Assembly (NCBI RefSeq): GCF_015354405.1
Contig: NZ_JADKYP010000015.1
Location: 62,001 to 126,000 of the forward strand
Direction of reading: 5' to 3'
Length of the DNA stretch: 64,000 bases
From: Nocardia sp. BSTN01
GTDB taxonomy: Bacteria > Actinomycetota > Actinomycetes > Mycobacteriales > Mycobacteriaceae
Made by a program: the position numbers and the translations under genes. Within the stretch, counting starts at the first letter, position 1, and each line of letters opens with the position of its first letter. Under the pieces are notes generated by a model. That model searched no databases. It was not told the DNA's origin and worked only from the letters and a program-made list of their open reading frames with translations. Shown piece by piece: positions 46,069 through 54,958 of the stretch.

Positions 46069-47049
46069 ATGCATGTGGTCGCGGTGGTCGCCTTCGACGG
46101 GATCAGCCCGTTTCATCTGTCCGTTCCCGGAATGGTGTTCGGGCGCATCGGCACCAGCGTGCAGCACAGCGCGCCCTACCAGGTGCTCACCTGTGCCGAG
46201 GGGCCCGGAATCCTGAGCACCCCCGGCGATTTCGACCTCGTCGTGCGCCACGGCCCCGAGGCGATCGACCGCGCGGAGACCGTGGTGATTCCCAGCTGGA
46301 ACCCGGAACTGCCCGTGCCCGAGGTCATTTCGTCGGCTCTGTGGCGCGCGCACGACCGCGGCGCCCGCATCGTCGGATTGTGCCGAGGTTCCTGGGTCGT
46401 CGCCGCCACCGGCCTGGCGGACGGGCGTGAAGTCACCACCCATTGGGGTCTGGCCGCAGCCCTGGCCCGCGCGTTTCCCGCGGTGACCGTGCGCGCGGAT
46501 CGGTTGTGGACCGACCTCGGCGATGTGGTGACCTCCGCGGGAGTCGCTGCGGCACTGGACTGTTGCCTGCACCTGGTGCGCGCCGACCACGGCGCCCGCG
46601 CCGCGACCGAACTCGCGCGCACGCTGGTCCTGGCGCCCTATCGCGCCGGTTCACAGGCACAGTACATACCGCTCGCGGTGCCCGATGCCGACGACGACGA
46701 TCCGATCGAACACGCGATGGTCTGGGCCCGAACGCATTTGGATCATCCGATCGATCTGGACGGCTGGGCCCGCACCGCCCTGATGTCGCGGCGCACCTTC
46801 ACCCGCCGTTTCCGCGACCGCACCGGCTCCAGCCCGCAGCGCTGGCTGCTCGATCAGCGCATCGACCGCGCCCGGCTGCTGCTGGAATCCACCGACGACA
46901 CGATGGACCGCATCGCCGCCGAGACCGGCCTGGGCACGGCGATGAATCTGCGCCACCATTTCCACCGCACGCTCGGACTGCCACCGGCCGCACATCGCGC
47001 CCAGTTCCGGGCCAGCTATGTTGACCTGCATGAGGATCAAGCTGGGTGA
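46069..47049 (+). CDS. GlxA-type regulator (DJ-1/PfpI domain plus AraC HTH)
   Basis: A 326-residue regulator. The N-terminal 200 residues are a DJ-1/PfpI-like sensor domain (VAVVAFDGISPFHLSVPGMV, GARIVGLCRGSWVVAATGL with the nucleophile-elbow Cys). The C-terminal 100 residues are an AraC DNA-binding domain (RRTFTRRFRDRTGSSPQRW, MDRIAAETGLGTAMNLRHHF). The family controls catabolic or amidase-type genes. The divergent MBL hydrolase is the likely target. The end overlaps the gamma-carbonic anhydrase gene by 20 bp, so that gene may be cotranscribed. Confidence 0.93.
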   Translation: MHVVAVVAFDGISPFHLSVPGMVFGRIGTSVQHSAPYQVLTCAEGPGILSTPGDFDLVVRHGPEAIDRAETVVIPSWNPELPVPEVISSALWRAHDRGARIVGLCRGSWVVAATGLADGREVTTHWGLAAALARAFPAVTVRADRLWTDLGDVVTSAGVAAALDCCLHLVRADHGARAATELARTLVLAPYRAGSQAQYIPLAVPDADDDDPIEHAMVWARTHLDHPIDLDGWARTALMSRRTFTRRFRDRTGSSPQRWLLDQRIDRARLLLESTDDTMDRIAAETGLGTAMNLRHHFHRTLGLPPAAHRAQFRASYVDLHEDQAG

Positions 47050-47548
47050 GCACGAGCCGCAGATCGACGACACCGCATGGGTGGCGCCGACGGCCACGGT
47101 GATCGGCCGGGTGCGGCTGGGTGAACAGGTCAGCGTCTGGTACGGCGCGGTGATCCGCGGCGATCTGGAGGACATCGCGATCGGCGCCGGCACCAACATC
47201 CAGGACGGGTGCGTCCTGCACGCCGACCCGGGTTTCGCGCTGCGGGTAGGCAGCGGAGTGTCGGTGGGCCACAACGCGATCCTGCACGGTTGCACGATCG
47301 GCGACGACGTGCTCGTCGGCATGGGCGCGACGGTGCTCAACGGCGCGGTGATCGGAGAGGGCAGTCTCATCGCCGCCAATGCCCTGATTCCCGAGGGGGC
47401 GAAGATTCCGCCCGGCTCGCTGGTCGCGGGCGTGCCGGGCAAGGTGCGGCGCGAACTCGGCGATGCCGAACGCGATCGCATCAAGCTCAACGCCGCGGTC
47501 TATCTGCACAATATGAGCACTCACCGCGACACCGGCACCCAGCTGTGA
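47030..47548 (+). CDS. Gamma-carbonic anhydrase family protein
   Basis: A 172-residue left-handed beta-helix protein of hexapeptide repeats. The zinc-binding histidines are in DGCVLHADPGFA and SVGHNAILHGCTIGDD, with catalytic-type residues in GAVIRGDLEDI. These trimers include carbonic anhydrases and metal-dependent acyltransferases. The start ATG at 47030 lies inside the end of the GlxA-type gene. It is widespread and probably a housekeeping function. Confidence 0.93.
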   Translation: MRIKLGEHEPQIDDTAWVAPTATVIGRVRLGEQVSVWYGAVIRGDLEDIAIGAGTNIQDGCVLHADPGFALRVGSGVSVGHNAILHGCTIGDDVLVGMGATVLNGAVIGEGSLIAANALIPEGAKIPPGSLVAGVPGKVRRELGDAERDRIKLNAAVYLHNMSTHRDTGTQL

Positions 47549-47677
47549 GAGGGGCCACACTGGTCAAGCGTCCATGTTGATCTCTTGGTAACATCGTCGC
47601 AGCATGTTCGCGGTCCGCGGCAGTGAATCATCGCCTCGGGCGGCGTACTGCGACGTGGGTATGCAGGAGGTTAGACG

Positions 47678-47857
47678 GTGTCGTACGAGCAGTCCGGTAT
47701 GCACCGACCCAAGGGGCGGATCAGTGTGGCCGATATCGCGGCCCAACCCGGTGGCATCGAGGCGCTACAGCGCCGGGTCCACGAATTACGTTCCAGCGGA
47801 AGCGATTTCGCCGCGAATGCGATCGAGCAGGAAATGGCCGCCCTCAATCTGCGATGA
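47678..47857 (+). CDS. 59-residue hypothetical protein
   Basis: A short gene that a 60-residue cutoff would miss. AGGAGG stands 7 nt before the GTG start. The sequence begins MSYEQSGMHRPKGRISVADI, continues with a charged helix (GGIEALQRRVHELRSSGSDF) and ends AIEQEMAALNLR. It is soluble, helical and well balanced in charge, as expected of a real protein. No domain recognised. It lies between the gamma-carbonic anhydrase and a TetR gene on the same strand. Confidence 0.65.
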   Translation: MSYEQSGMHRPKGRISVADIAAQPGGIEALQRRVHELRSSGSDFAANAIEQEMAALNLR

Positions 47858-47959
47858 GCGCGGGCGGTCGGGGACGTCGGTGGCGGTCCGGCGCGATGAG
47901 ATAATGATCGTCAGCCTTCCGCATCGACGCGGTCCCTCGCCGACTCGACTGGAGACCCC

Positions 47960-48580
47960 ATGCCCCCTGTTCCGTCCATCCTGGCCCGCATCCTCGAGAA
48001 GCCCCGCTCCGACGGTGAGCAGCTGCTCGAGAGCGCCCTGTCGGCCTTCCTGGACTTCGGGATCAAGCGCACCAGCATGGGTGAGATCGCGCGTCGCGCC
48101 GGCATCAGTCCCGCGACGCTGTATCGCCGCTTCGAATCGAAGAACGATCTGGTCGAGGCGGTGAGCGTGCGCGAGGCGCAGCGCTTCGTCGCCGATATCG
48201 AACAGCGGGTCGGCAGCATCACCGACAACGAGGATCAGCTGGTGGAGATCTTCGTCGTCTTCATCACCGCACTGGCGCACAACGAGCTGCTGCAGCGTCT
48301 GCTGCGCACCGAACCGGAGCTGATCCTGCCCCGATTGACCACCGACGCCGGCCCGATCCTCGCGGTGGGCCGCGCCTATCTGGGCGACAAGCTGCGCGGC
48401 CTGCAGAAGACCAACGCCGAGTCGGATTTCGACGCCGACCTCGTCGCCGAGATCATGGCCCGGCTGGCGCAATCGCTGGCGTTGACTCCCGACGGGCTGA
48501 TCCCGCTCTCGGATGCGGAGGCCGCCCGCGCCTTCGCCCGGCGGACCTTGCTGCCGATGGTGGGCGGGCACACCGCCTGA
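47960..48580 (+). CDS. TetR-family transcriptional regulator
   Basis: A 206-residue TetR protein. The helix-turn-helix is at about residues 20-60 (ESALSAFLDFGIKRTSMGEI, ARRAGISPATLYRRFESKND). The ligand domain is Leu/Ala-rich without distinctive motifs. A GATAAT -10-like hexamer lies about 60 bp upstream, with GACTGGAGA before the ATG. The target is unknown: no clear operator dyad was found nearby. It is convergent with the methyltransferase gene (30 bp). Confidence 0.92.
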   Translation: MPPVPSILARILEKPRSDGEQLLESALSAFLDFGIKRTSMGEIARRAGISPATLYRRFESKNDLVEAVSVREAQRFVADIEQRVGSITDNEDQLVEIFVVFITALAHNELLQRLLRTEPELILPRLTTDAGPILAVGRAYLGDKLRGLQKTNAESDFDADLVAEIMARLAQSLALTPDGLIPLSDAEAARAFARRTLLPMVGGHTA

Positions 48581-48610
48581 CCGTCTCGCGGTCGCGGCCG
48601 TCGCCGGTTG

Positions 48611-50818
48611 CTACGAAGACTCCGAAGCGGCACTGTCCTGCGGGCGTACTCCGGTCTCGCCCAGCCCGAACGCCGCTGCCACTCGCCGGTCGAGCAGCGC
48701 GGCATCGGGTTCGGCTCCGCCGTTCGCCAAATCCCGAGCCAGATCGGTGAGCTCCTGTGCCGCAACGGTATTCGGATCGGGCAGCGGAAGCCGGGTGACG
48801 TACTGCGTGATCCACCGTCGCCGCCCGGCATAGAGCCGATTTCCGCACACGGCATCGTAGAACCGCAGCCCGAGCGTCGAATTGGCCACGCCCATCAGCA
48901 AATAGGCCAGGCGCTCGTCGCCGATATCGGCCAGCGACATCCAGTAACAGTCCCCGTTCACCACCGCACCGCTGCGATCGAGCGCAAAGCGTGGCGCCAC
49001 ACTGATATCCGGGAACACCACCTTCGGCCGGCACCACAGATGCGGCCGCTGCGGCACCCAGATCTCGAACCACTCCCGCCCGGTGCCGGTCAGGTAGTCC
49101 CGAGCGGCCAGGGTGTCCTTGTGCTGAGCGAGATAGGCTGCGGCGAGCGGGTATTCGTTCAGGTCGATCGGTGTGCGGCAGGTACAGGAAGCGTCGTAGG
49201 GATACAGCACGCGAGTATCGTGGGCGCGGGCGATCCGCCACGGAACGAGATCGTGATGAGTCAGCAGCCCCTGGAGCAGTTCGGGCTCCGGACAGCAGGG
49301 CCGATCTTCCCAACGGTCGGAGATGAAGATTCGATCCGCATTCGTCTTGATTCCCACCCTGATTCGCGCGACCTCACCGAATGTGCGCCACGTGCCGGCG
49401 GCGATTCGCGCCAACCAGGCGTCGGTATCCGGGCGCGACATGCGCCACGGCGTCGCGGGATCGAAAGTGCTGGTGAGCGATTCGTCTTCGCACTTCACGT
49501 CGGCGTCGACACCCTCGACGGGTGTCCACGAAGGCACGTCCGCGGGCGGTTGCCCAGGCTCGACCACATCCCCGCGCCGCCGGTCGATCGACGCCGCGTG
49601 CCATGCCATCCCGGATTCAGCGTCATGCTCGCGACCGATCCAGACGCTGCGGTGCGCCGGAACACCACCGGCAGGGCGGCTCGCCCCCGCTCGGCTTGCG
49701 ACCACTGGCGACTCTCCACTCGCCATGGACTTTTCGCTCGACGGTGACTTCCCGCTGGCCGATGCGACGGAGGGGGCCATACCGGGCTCCGGATTCCGCA
49801 CTCGCCCCGCGCTGTCGTGCGCACCGGTCCACAGTGTTCCGGTCTCCACCGCGATGCGGCGCCCGCCGTGTTCGACCACGGAATCGGCCGGGCCGACCAA
49901 AGCGTCGAACAGGTCGGCATCGCCTGTCGGTTCGCGCTCCGACTCGTAGGCCGTGACAAACCGGCAGGTCCGCTGCTCATGCCCGCGCACAGCGATCGTC
50001 ACCGCAGGTAATACCGCCGCTTCGAACAGCCGAGTATCCCCGAGGTCGAAAAGCTCCACCGGCGTCAGCTCCGCGTACAGCAGCGCCCGCAGATTCGCCC
50101 CCGCCTTCGTGCTGAGGAATCGGTTGGCACACAGCAGACCCAGCACCCCACCGGGGCGTAACAATCGCGGAATCGTCGCGACGAACGGGTGGGTCAGATC
50201 GATACGTCCCGACAACCCGAACTGCTTGCTCAACATCTGCGCGGTCGCGCCGCCCAGCTGCTGAGTCCGCACATACGGCGGGTTCGTGATCACGGCATCG
50301 AAGTGCGCGTCGGCCAACTCGGTTGCGGCACAGAGGTAATCACCCACCCGCCAATCGATCACGACACGATTCGGCGGCGCGGCATCGGCCCCGGACGCCG
50401 CATCGAAAGATGCACCGACGCCGTCGGCCACCCGCGATCCCGCCCACGATTCGGCGGTGCCCTTCTCCGGCCAGACCTGCGACGAGCTCCCGAATCGGCT
50501 GTTCCACGCCACACCCCTGGCCCGAGCTTCGTCAACCGCTGCGGCATTCAGGTCGTACCCCACCAGATGCAGGGCGGTATTCGGAAAGCGTCGCGCCGCA
50601 ACACGTGCCACCGCCGACAACAACTCCCCATCCCCACAGGCGGGATCGAGCACCGACAATTCACGACCAGGTCGCACATGCGCGAGCATCCGCTCCGCGA
50701 GAAACGCCGCCAACCGCGGCGGCGTGTAGTGCCGCCCGTGCCGTTTCCGCGCCCCACCTCCGCCCGGCTCCCGTCCCGCCCGGCGGTCTGCTGCTGGCCG
50801 CTCCCGCCCGCCGCGCAT
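48611..50818 (-). CDS. Eco57I-like class I DNA adenine N6-methyltransferase
   Basis: A 735-residue methyltransferase. SAM-binding motif I is VLDPACGDGELLSA (about 57-70) and catalytic motif IV is VITNPPYVRTQQLGG (NPPY at 179-182), preceded by an HGRHYTPPRLAAFL entry motif. After the catalytic domain, a Ser/Ala/Gly-rich insertion of low complexity (about residues 335-395) leads to a C-terminal target-recognition-like region (GVIKTNAD-type GIKTNADRIFISDRW, CRPKVVFPDISVAPRFALD, LPLPDPNTVAAQELTDLARD). There is no nuclease motif in the protein. No restriction partner is adjacent. It lies downstream of Phd-VapC on the same strand, 63 bp away. Confidence 0.85.
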   Translation of the reverse strand: MRGGRERPAADRRAGREPGGGGARKRHGRHYTPPRLAAFLAERMLAHVRPGRELSVLDPACGDGELLSAVARVAARRFPNTALHLVGYDLNAAAVDEARARGVAWNSRFGSSSQVWPEKGTAESWAGSRVADGVGASFDAASGADAAPPNRVVIDWRVGDYLCAATELADAHFDAVITNPPYVRTQQLGGATAQMLSKQFGLSGRIDLTHPFVATIPRLLRPGGVLGLLCANRFLSTKAGANLRALLYAELTPVELFDLGDTRLFEAAVLPAVTIAVRGHEQRTCRFVTAYESEREPTGDADLFDALVGPADSVVEHGGRRIAVETGTLWTGAHDSAGRVRNPEPGMAPSVASASGKSPSSEKSMASGESPVVASRAGASRPAGGVPAHRSVWIGREHDAESGMAWHAASIDRRRGDVVEPGQPPADVPSWTPVEGVDADVKCEDESLTSTFDPATPWRMSRPDTDAWLARIAAGTWRTFGEVARIRVGIKTNADRIFISDRWEDRPCCPEPELLQGLLTHHDLVPWRIARAHDTRVLYPYDASCTCRTPIDLNEYPLAAAYLAQHKDTLAARDYLTGTGREWFEIWVPQRPHLWCRPKVVFPDISVAPRFALDRSGAVVNGDCYWMSLADIGDERLAYLLMGVANSTLGLRFYDAVCGNRLYAGRRRWITQYVTRLPLPDPNTVAAQELTDLARDLANGGAEPDAALLDRRVAAAFGLGETGVRPQDSAASESS

Positions 50819-50881
50819 GTCCGCATTGTGCCTGCTGCGAGCACAAATGTGGGCGAACTCGACGTATCGCGCCCCCGAAGG

Positions 50882-51355
50882 TCAGCCTCTACCGGCGTGC
50901 GGTACCTCAGGGTGCGTCACGGTGACAACAGTGAGTAGTTCTTCCAACCCCTCGAAGTCCGATGGGTTGGTCGTGTAGAGCGGCAGCTGTTCGGCGACAG
51001 CCACAGAGGCGATCATCAAATCGGCAAGACGGCGGCGTGGCTTACGGCCGACCGCGATCACGGCAGCACAGACTCTGCCGTATGCCCGGGCAGCTTCCAC
51101 GTCGAACGGTATGGGGTCGAACTCGTTCTCGGCGCGCTGCAGGACGTCGAGTCGGCGCGCCCGCTCGGCATGCTCGTCGTACAGGTCCTGCTCATCGTTT
51201 CCGCGAACTTCATGGGGCCCGGCGGAGAGCTCGGCCAGAGTGACCGCCGTGATGGCCATCTCGTCCGGAAGCTCCATCGGGTCCAACCACCGACGCAGGA
51301 TCATGATGTTTGTGTCGATGATCCCGCGAGTCCGGCCGGTGTGATCAGCGCTCAT
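50882..51355 (-). CDS. vapC: PIN-domain ribonuclease toxin (VapC-like)
   Basis: A 157-residue PIN protein. Acidic active-site residues are in GIIDTNIMI (Asp), TLAELSAG (Glu) and RLADLMIASVA (Asp), with a late YTTNPSDFEGL. VapC toxins cleave structured RNA such as tRNA. The start at 51355 overlaps the antitoxin gene by 11 bp, the usual coupled arrangement. The C-terminus is about 20 residues longer than common VapC. Confidence 0.93.
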   Translation of the reverse strand: MSADHTGRTRGIIDTNIMILRRWLDPMELPDEMAITAVTLAELSAGPHEVRGNDEQDLYDEHAERARRLDVLQRAENEFDPIPFDVEAARAYGRVCAAVIAVGRKPRRRLADLMIASVAVAEQLPLYTTNPSDFEGLEELLTVVTVTHPEVPHAGRG

Positions 51356-51614
51356 ACGGGTCGTCCAGTCGCTGCTCCGCCGTACGATCTTGGTCCGCGC
51401 GGAAGCTGTCCACATCGAGGGCCGGAGCTGTCTGTGACATCGCGGCAAACTCGAGACGCGAGACGAATCTGCGACGCCGGCGCAACGGAACGAGTTGCCC
51501 GATCTGGTGGCCATCTCGTGTAACAGTGAACGACTGCCCGTCTTGAACAGCGTCCATAATCTCTTTCGACCGATTGCGCAGGTCGCGCTGCGTGATCTCG
51601 GGCTGGGCGCTCAT
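51345..51614 (-). CDS. Phd/YefM-type antitoxin
   Basis: An 89-residue antitoxin. The N-terminal Phd fold is clear (ITQRDLRNRSKEIMDAVQDG, then FTVTRDGHQIGQLVPL). The C-terminal tail, rich in charged residues (FRADQDRTAEQRLDDPYER), would wrap and block the PIN active site. It is paired with vapC downstream by overlapping genes. A 25-bp palindrome immediately upstream is probably its operator. Confidence 0.93.
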   Translation of the reverse strand: MSAQPEITQRDLRNRSKEIMDAVQDGQSFTVTRDGHQIGQLVPLRRRRRFVSRLEFAAMSQTAPALDVDSFRADQDRTAEQRLDDPYER

Positions 51615-51634
51615 GACAACATGATACAGAGCGA

Positions 51635-51659
51635 TAGCACTTGGTGCCACAGCGTGCTA
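51635..51659. promoter_or_regulatory. Probable toxin-antitoxin operator
   Basis: TAGCAC and GTGCTA frame a central GGTGCC palindrome. The site ends 21 bp from the antitoxin start on the minus strand, where Phd-type proteins autoregulate. Confidence 0.55.
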
Positions 51660-51667
51660 CGCCGCAC

Positions 51668-53347
51668 TCACCGGCGTTGGACACGCTCCTCCGGCGGACC
51701 GACCGCTCCCCGCTGACGCAGGTAGGTCTCCAAGGCGTCCAGATCGGTCGGGCCGACGGTCGTGTCCGTCCCCCGCGTGAACATCGCGAATCCGTCGCCG
51801 CCGGAGGCGAGGAAGTTGTTGGTGGTCACCCGGTAGGTCGCAACCGGATTCACAGGGTGGTCGCCGATGCGGACCGAGTCGGCGACCACCTTGTGCCCCG
51901 GCGCGGCCTTGTCGTCGTAGGCGTAGGAGATGCCCGCGACCGAGAGCACGGCCGGTTTGCTCTTGTTGTCCCACTGCTGTTCCAGCAGGTCCAGGATCTG
52001 GCGGCCGGTCAGGGTCACGGTGACGACCTGATTGCCGAACGGCTGCGTCTCGTAGATGCTGCCGTAGGTGATCGGCCCGGGACCGATATCGGCGCGCACC
52101 CCGCCCGGATTCATGAACGCCGCGACCGCTCGAGCCGAATCGTGGGTGACGTCGAGCATCGCATCGGCGATCACCGCACCCAGCGGGGATTCAGCGCCGC
52201 CGCGATCGCTGCGCGTCAGTGGCGCCGTGGCGGTGCCCACGACCCGTTGCGCACGTGGCGCCGCCTGGCCGGAGAAGAACCCGATCATCTGGTCCACCGC
52301 CGGATCGGGCGCGACATCGCGCGTGACCACCCGGTTCACCGCGTGCGCGGACACCTTTCCGTGGTCGAACCGCAGGGTGACGTCGGTGATCAGGCGGCCG
52401 TAGGATGCGGCCTGGGTCACCACCTTGCCGTCGAATTCGCAGTTGTAGGCCTGGTGGCTGTGCCCGGTGAGCAGCACCCGGACGGCGGGATCCGTATGCG
52501 CCGCCAATGCCGGCACATCGGGACTGATGTCGGCGCAGCCGTTGTAGTCGGTGGTCTTCGCCGGTGTTCCCTGCGCGCCGCCGTCGTGCACCAGGGCGAC
52601 AACGGTTTCCGCACCGGCCTGTTTCATGGCGGGCACGTACTTGTTGATCGCTGCGGCCCCCTCGCCGAAGCTGTAGCCGCGAATACCTTCCGGGAAAACG
52701 AGATTCACCGTATCCGGCGTCACCACACCGACCACGCCGATCTTGTGCCCGCCGATCGTCAGCATCGTCCACGGCCGCACCCCGGCCGGTGGCTGACCGC
52801 GGGAATCGGTGAGATTGGCGGCGAGGAAATCGAACCGCGCGCCCGTGAACGGCTCCCCCGGCGAGCACCCGTCGAGCGCACAACCGCCCGTCCGCAACCG
52901 TCCCAGCTCGACGACCCCGTGGTCGAGCTCGTGATTACCCACCGCCGACGCCGCGACCCCTGCCTGATTCAGGAAGTCGATCGTCGGCTCGTCGTGGAAC
53001 AGCGACGACACCAGCGGACTCGCCCCGATATTGTCCCCCGCCGACACCACCGCGCTCTCCGGATACGCCGCCCGCAACCGCTGCAGATGTGTGGCGAGAT
53101 ACGCCGCGCCGCCCGCGGTGTACTCCCCCACCTGCCCGTTGCTCGCCTGCGGCGGTTCCAGATTGCCGTGCAGATCGTTGAACGCGAACAGATGCACCTC
53201 GCCGGGCTGCGCCGACGGGAGGTCGCCGGTGGATCTCAGAGGTACCGTGCCCTGACGTGCGGTTTCGCTGCTTCCGCCGCATCCGGACAGTGCGACCAGA
53301 CTCATCGCGACGACACCACCGGCCGCCATGCGCCGCAGAACACCCAT
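51668..53347 (-). CDS. 5'-nucleotidase/UshA-family metallophosphatase lipoprotein
   Basis: A 559-residue exported enzyme. Start MGVLRRMAAGG leads to a lipobox (VALSGCGGSS). The N-terminal metallophosphatase domain has FAFNDLHGNLEPP, VSAGDNIGASPLVS, AVGNHELDHG and LLTGHSHQAYNCEFDG. The C-terminal substrate domain has FMNPGGVRADI, ETQPFGNQVVTVTLTG and TNNFLASGGDGF. It would dephosphorylate nucleotides or UDP-sugars outside the membrane for phosphate and nucleoside recovery. It is on the same strand upstream of the toxin-antitoxin pair but separated by an operator. Confidence 0.95.
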   Translation of the reverse strand: MGVLRRMAAGGVVAMSLVALSGCGGSSETARQGTVPLRSTGDLPSAQPGEVHLFAFNDLHGNLEPPQASNGQVGEYTAGGAAYLATHLQRLRAAYPESAVVSAGDNIGASPLVSSLFHDEPTIDFLNQAGVAASAVGNHELDHGVVELGRLRTGGCALDGCSPGEPFTGARFDFLAANLTDSRGQPPAGVRPWTMLTIGGHKIGVVGVVTPDTVNLVFPEGIRGYSFGEGAAAINKYVPAMKQAGAETVVALVHDGGAQGTPAKTTDYNGCADISPDVPALAAHTDPAVRVLLTGHSHQAYNCEFDGKVVTQAASYGRLITDVTLRFDHGKVSAHAVNRVVTRDVAPDPAVDQMIGFFSGQAAPRAQRVVGTATAPLTRSDRGGAESPLGAVIADAMLDVTHDSARAVAAFMNPGGVRADIGPGPITYGSIYETQPFGNQVVTVTLTGRQILDLLEQQWDNKSKPAVLSVAGISYAYDDKAAPGHKVVADSVRIGDHPVNPVATYRVTTNNFLASGGDGFAMFTRGTDTTVGPTDLDALETYLRQRGAVGPPEERVQRR

Positions 53348-53452
53348 ACCGTCAGACTCTGACATACCGGAACGTCCCGGAAACGACAGTTCGGTGAACT
53401 CTGCTGTCGCCCCGCACTTCCGCTGAACCGGAACGGCCGATCACACGGCGGC

Positions 53453-53689
53453 GACGCCGACGCGACCATGCCGAGGCTCCGACGCGAGAGTTGCGCTGCC
53501 GATGCCGGTGAGTGGCGCCGGAAGTAGTTGCGCCGCACTCACTCTCGGGCACACACGAACACGACAGCGGCGCCGGACCCGCCCGCGCATATGCCGACGC
53601 TCTGGCACGAGCAGTTGTGACGGCGCTGCTGTGAGGCTGCGCCGGAAGCCACTGCGCCGCAGTCGGTCCCGGGTGCAAGCGAATACGAC
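53453..53689. repeat. Diverged tandem duplication, period about 124 bp
   Basis: Two copies, roughly 53453-53565 and 53582-53689. The best conserved part is 52 bp (53514-53565 versus 53638-53689), containing CGCCGGAAG, TGCGCCGCA, CGGG and CGAA-ACGAC in the same order. The upstream parts align more weakly (CATGCCGAGGCTC versus ATATGCCGACGCTC). The period is not a multiple of three and no protein reads through both copies, so it is non-coding. It lies between the nucleotidase and P450 genes. Confidence 0.55.
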
Positions 53690-53707
53690 GCCGAGCGGGC
53701 GGCCCCG

Positions 53708-54949
53708 TCAGCCCACGGTGATCGGCAATGTTTCCCAGCCCCGCACCGTCGAGGTCGACGACAAGCTGATGTTGTCCCAGTCGACATCCCAGGTCGGGAA
53801 GCGGCGCAGCAATTCCTCCAGCGCCACGCGACCCTCGAGCCGGGCCAGCGCCGCGCCCAGGCAGAAGTGGGTGCCGAGGCCGAAGGTGCGCAGGTTGCTG
53901 ATCTTGCGGTGGATGTCGAACCGCTCGGGGGCGTCCCAGCGCTCCTCGTCCCGGTTCGCCGACGCGATCAGCAGCATCATCGCGCTACCGGCGGGCACGG
54001 TGGTGCCGTAGAGCTCCACATCTTTCGTGACGTAGCGGGCGATGGCGTGCCCGGTGGGCTCGAATCGCAGCGTCTCCTCGATCGCGTTCGGGATCAGGCT
54101 CGAATCGGCGACGAGTTCGGCGCGCTGTTCGGGATGACGAGCGAGCAGCGCGCCCAGCCAGCCGATCAGCCTGGCGGTGGTCTCATTGCCGGCTCCGGCG
54201 ACGACCGAGACGTAGGTCAGGATCTCGTCGCGCGTCAGCGTCCGCGTCACGCCCTCGGTATCGACGAATTCGGCGCGCATCAACTCGGTCATCAGATCGT
54301 CGGACGGATTGTCGGCGCGCCAGTCGATGTACTGCGCGAACTGCTCCGCATCCGGAATCGCCTTGTCGGAGATCTGCATCCCCTGCCCCGGTTCGGTGCG
54401 CAGCGCACTGTCGGCCTTGTCGCGGACGGTCTGCTGATCGGCCTCCGGGATGCCGAGCAGCATGCCGATCACGCGCATCGGCACCTCGTTCGCGAACGCG
54501 GTCATCAGATCGAACTGATCTTTCCCGGCGAGCCGGTCCAGCGACCGACGGCATAGATCGCGGATCTGCGGCTCCAGCGACATCACCCGCCGGGGCGTGA
54601 ACACCCGCTTGAGCAGCGCGCGATGAATGTCGTGCGCCGGCGGATCCTCCATCAGCAACGTGCCCGGCGGAATCTCGATCCCCGCCTTGATGATCTCCAG
54701 GATCGGCCCCCGCGACGACGAGTACGTCTCCCAGTCGAGCAGCGCCGGATCGATATCCGATGCGCGGGTGAGGGCATAGAAGTCGTGCTTGTCGTTGTAG
54801 TAGAGCGGCGCTTCCGCCCGCATCTGCCGATAGATCGGGTAGGGATCCTTGGCGATCTCGCGGTCGAACGGGTCCCAGTAGACCGCGTCGGCGCTATCGG
54901 GCGCGGGGGCGTCGTCGAGTGCTGTGGCTGGGCGAGGCGTGTCAGGCAT
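53708..54949 (-). CDS. Cytochrome P450
   Basis: A 413-residue soluble P450. Features in order: VYWDPFDREIAKDPYPIYRQ near the N-terminus, LLMEDPPAHDIHRALLKRVF, the I-helix VSVVAGAGNETTARLIGW, the EXXR motif EETLRFEP, and the haem loop FGLGTHFCLGAALARLEG with the Cys ligand. This is the bacterial class that needs ferredoxin and reductase; neither is encoded near. It resembles steroid/terpenoid-active families such as CYP125/142/126-like proteins only in general motifs. The start MPDTPRP was chosen; upstream extension is possible. Confidence 0.93.
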   Translation of the reverse strand: MPDTPRPATALDDAPAPDSADAVYWDPFDREIAKDPYPIYRQMRAEAPLYYNDKHDFYALTRASDIDPALLDWETYSSSRGPILEIIKAGIEIPPGTLLMEDPPAHDIHRALLKRVFTPRRVMSLEPQIRDLCRRSLDRLAGKDQFDLMTAFANEVPMRVIGMLLGIPEADQQTVRDKADSALRTEPGQGMQISDKAIPDAEQFAQYIDWRADNPSDDLMTELMRAEFVDTEGVTRTLTRDEILTYVSVVAGAGNETTARLIGWLGALLARHPEQRAELVADSSLIPNAIEETLRFEPTGHAIARYVTKDVELYGTTVPAGSAMMLLIASANRDEERWDAPERFDIHRKISNLRTFGLGTHFCLGAALARLEGRVALEELLRRFPTWDVDWDNISLSSTSTVRGWETLPITVG

Positions 54950-54958
54950 GGAAGCATT

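Noticed and set aside
53641-53660. GCCACTG similar to a cobalamin-riboswitch B12 box
   Set aside because: No other part of a cobalamin riboswitch is present, and the neighbours are unrelated to B12. The motif is part of the tandem repeat.
53352-53787. Overlapping minus-strand frames across the tandem repeat as small cysteine-rich proteins
   Set aside because: The repeat period is not a multiple of three, so the similar peptide pieces are in different frames. No ribosome site supports either.
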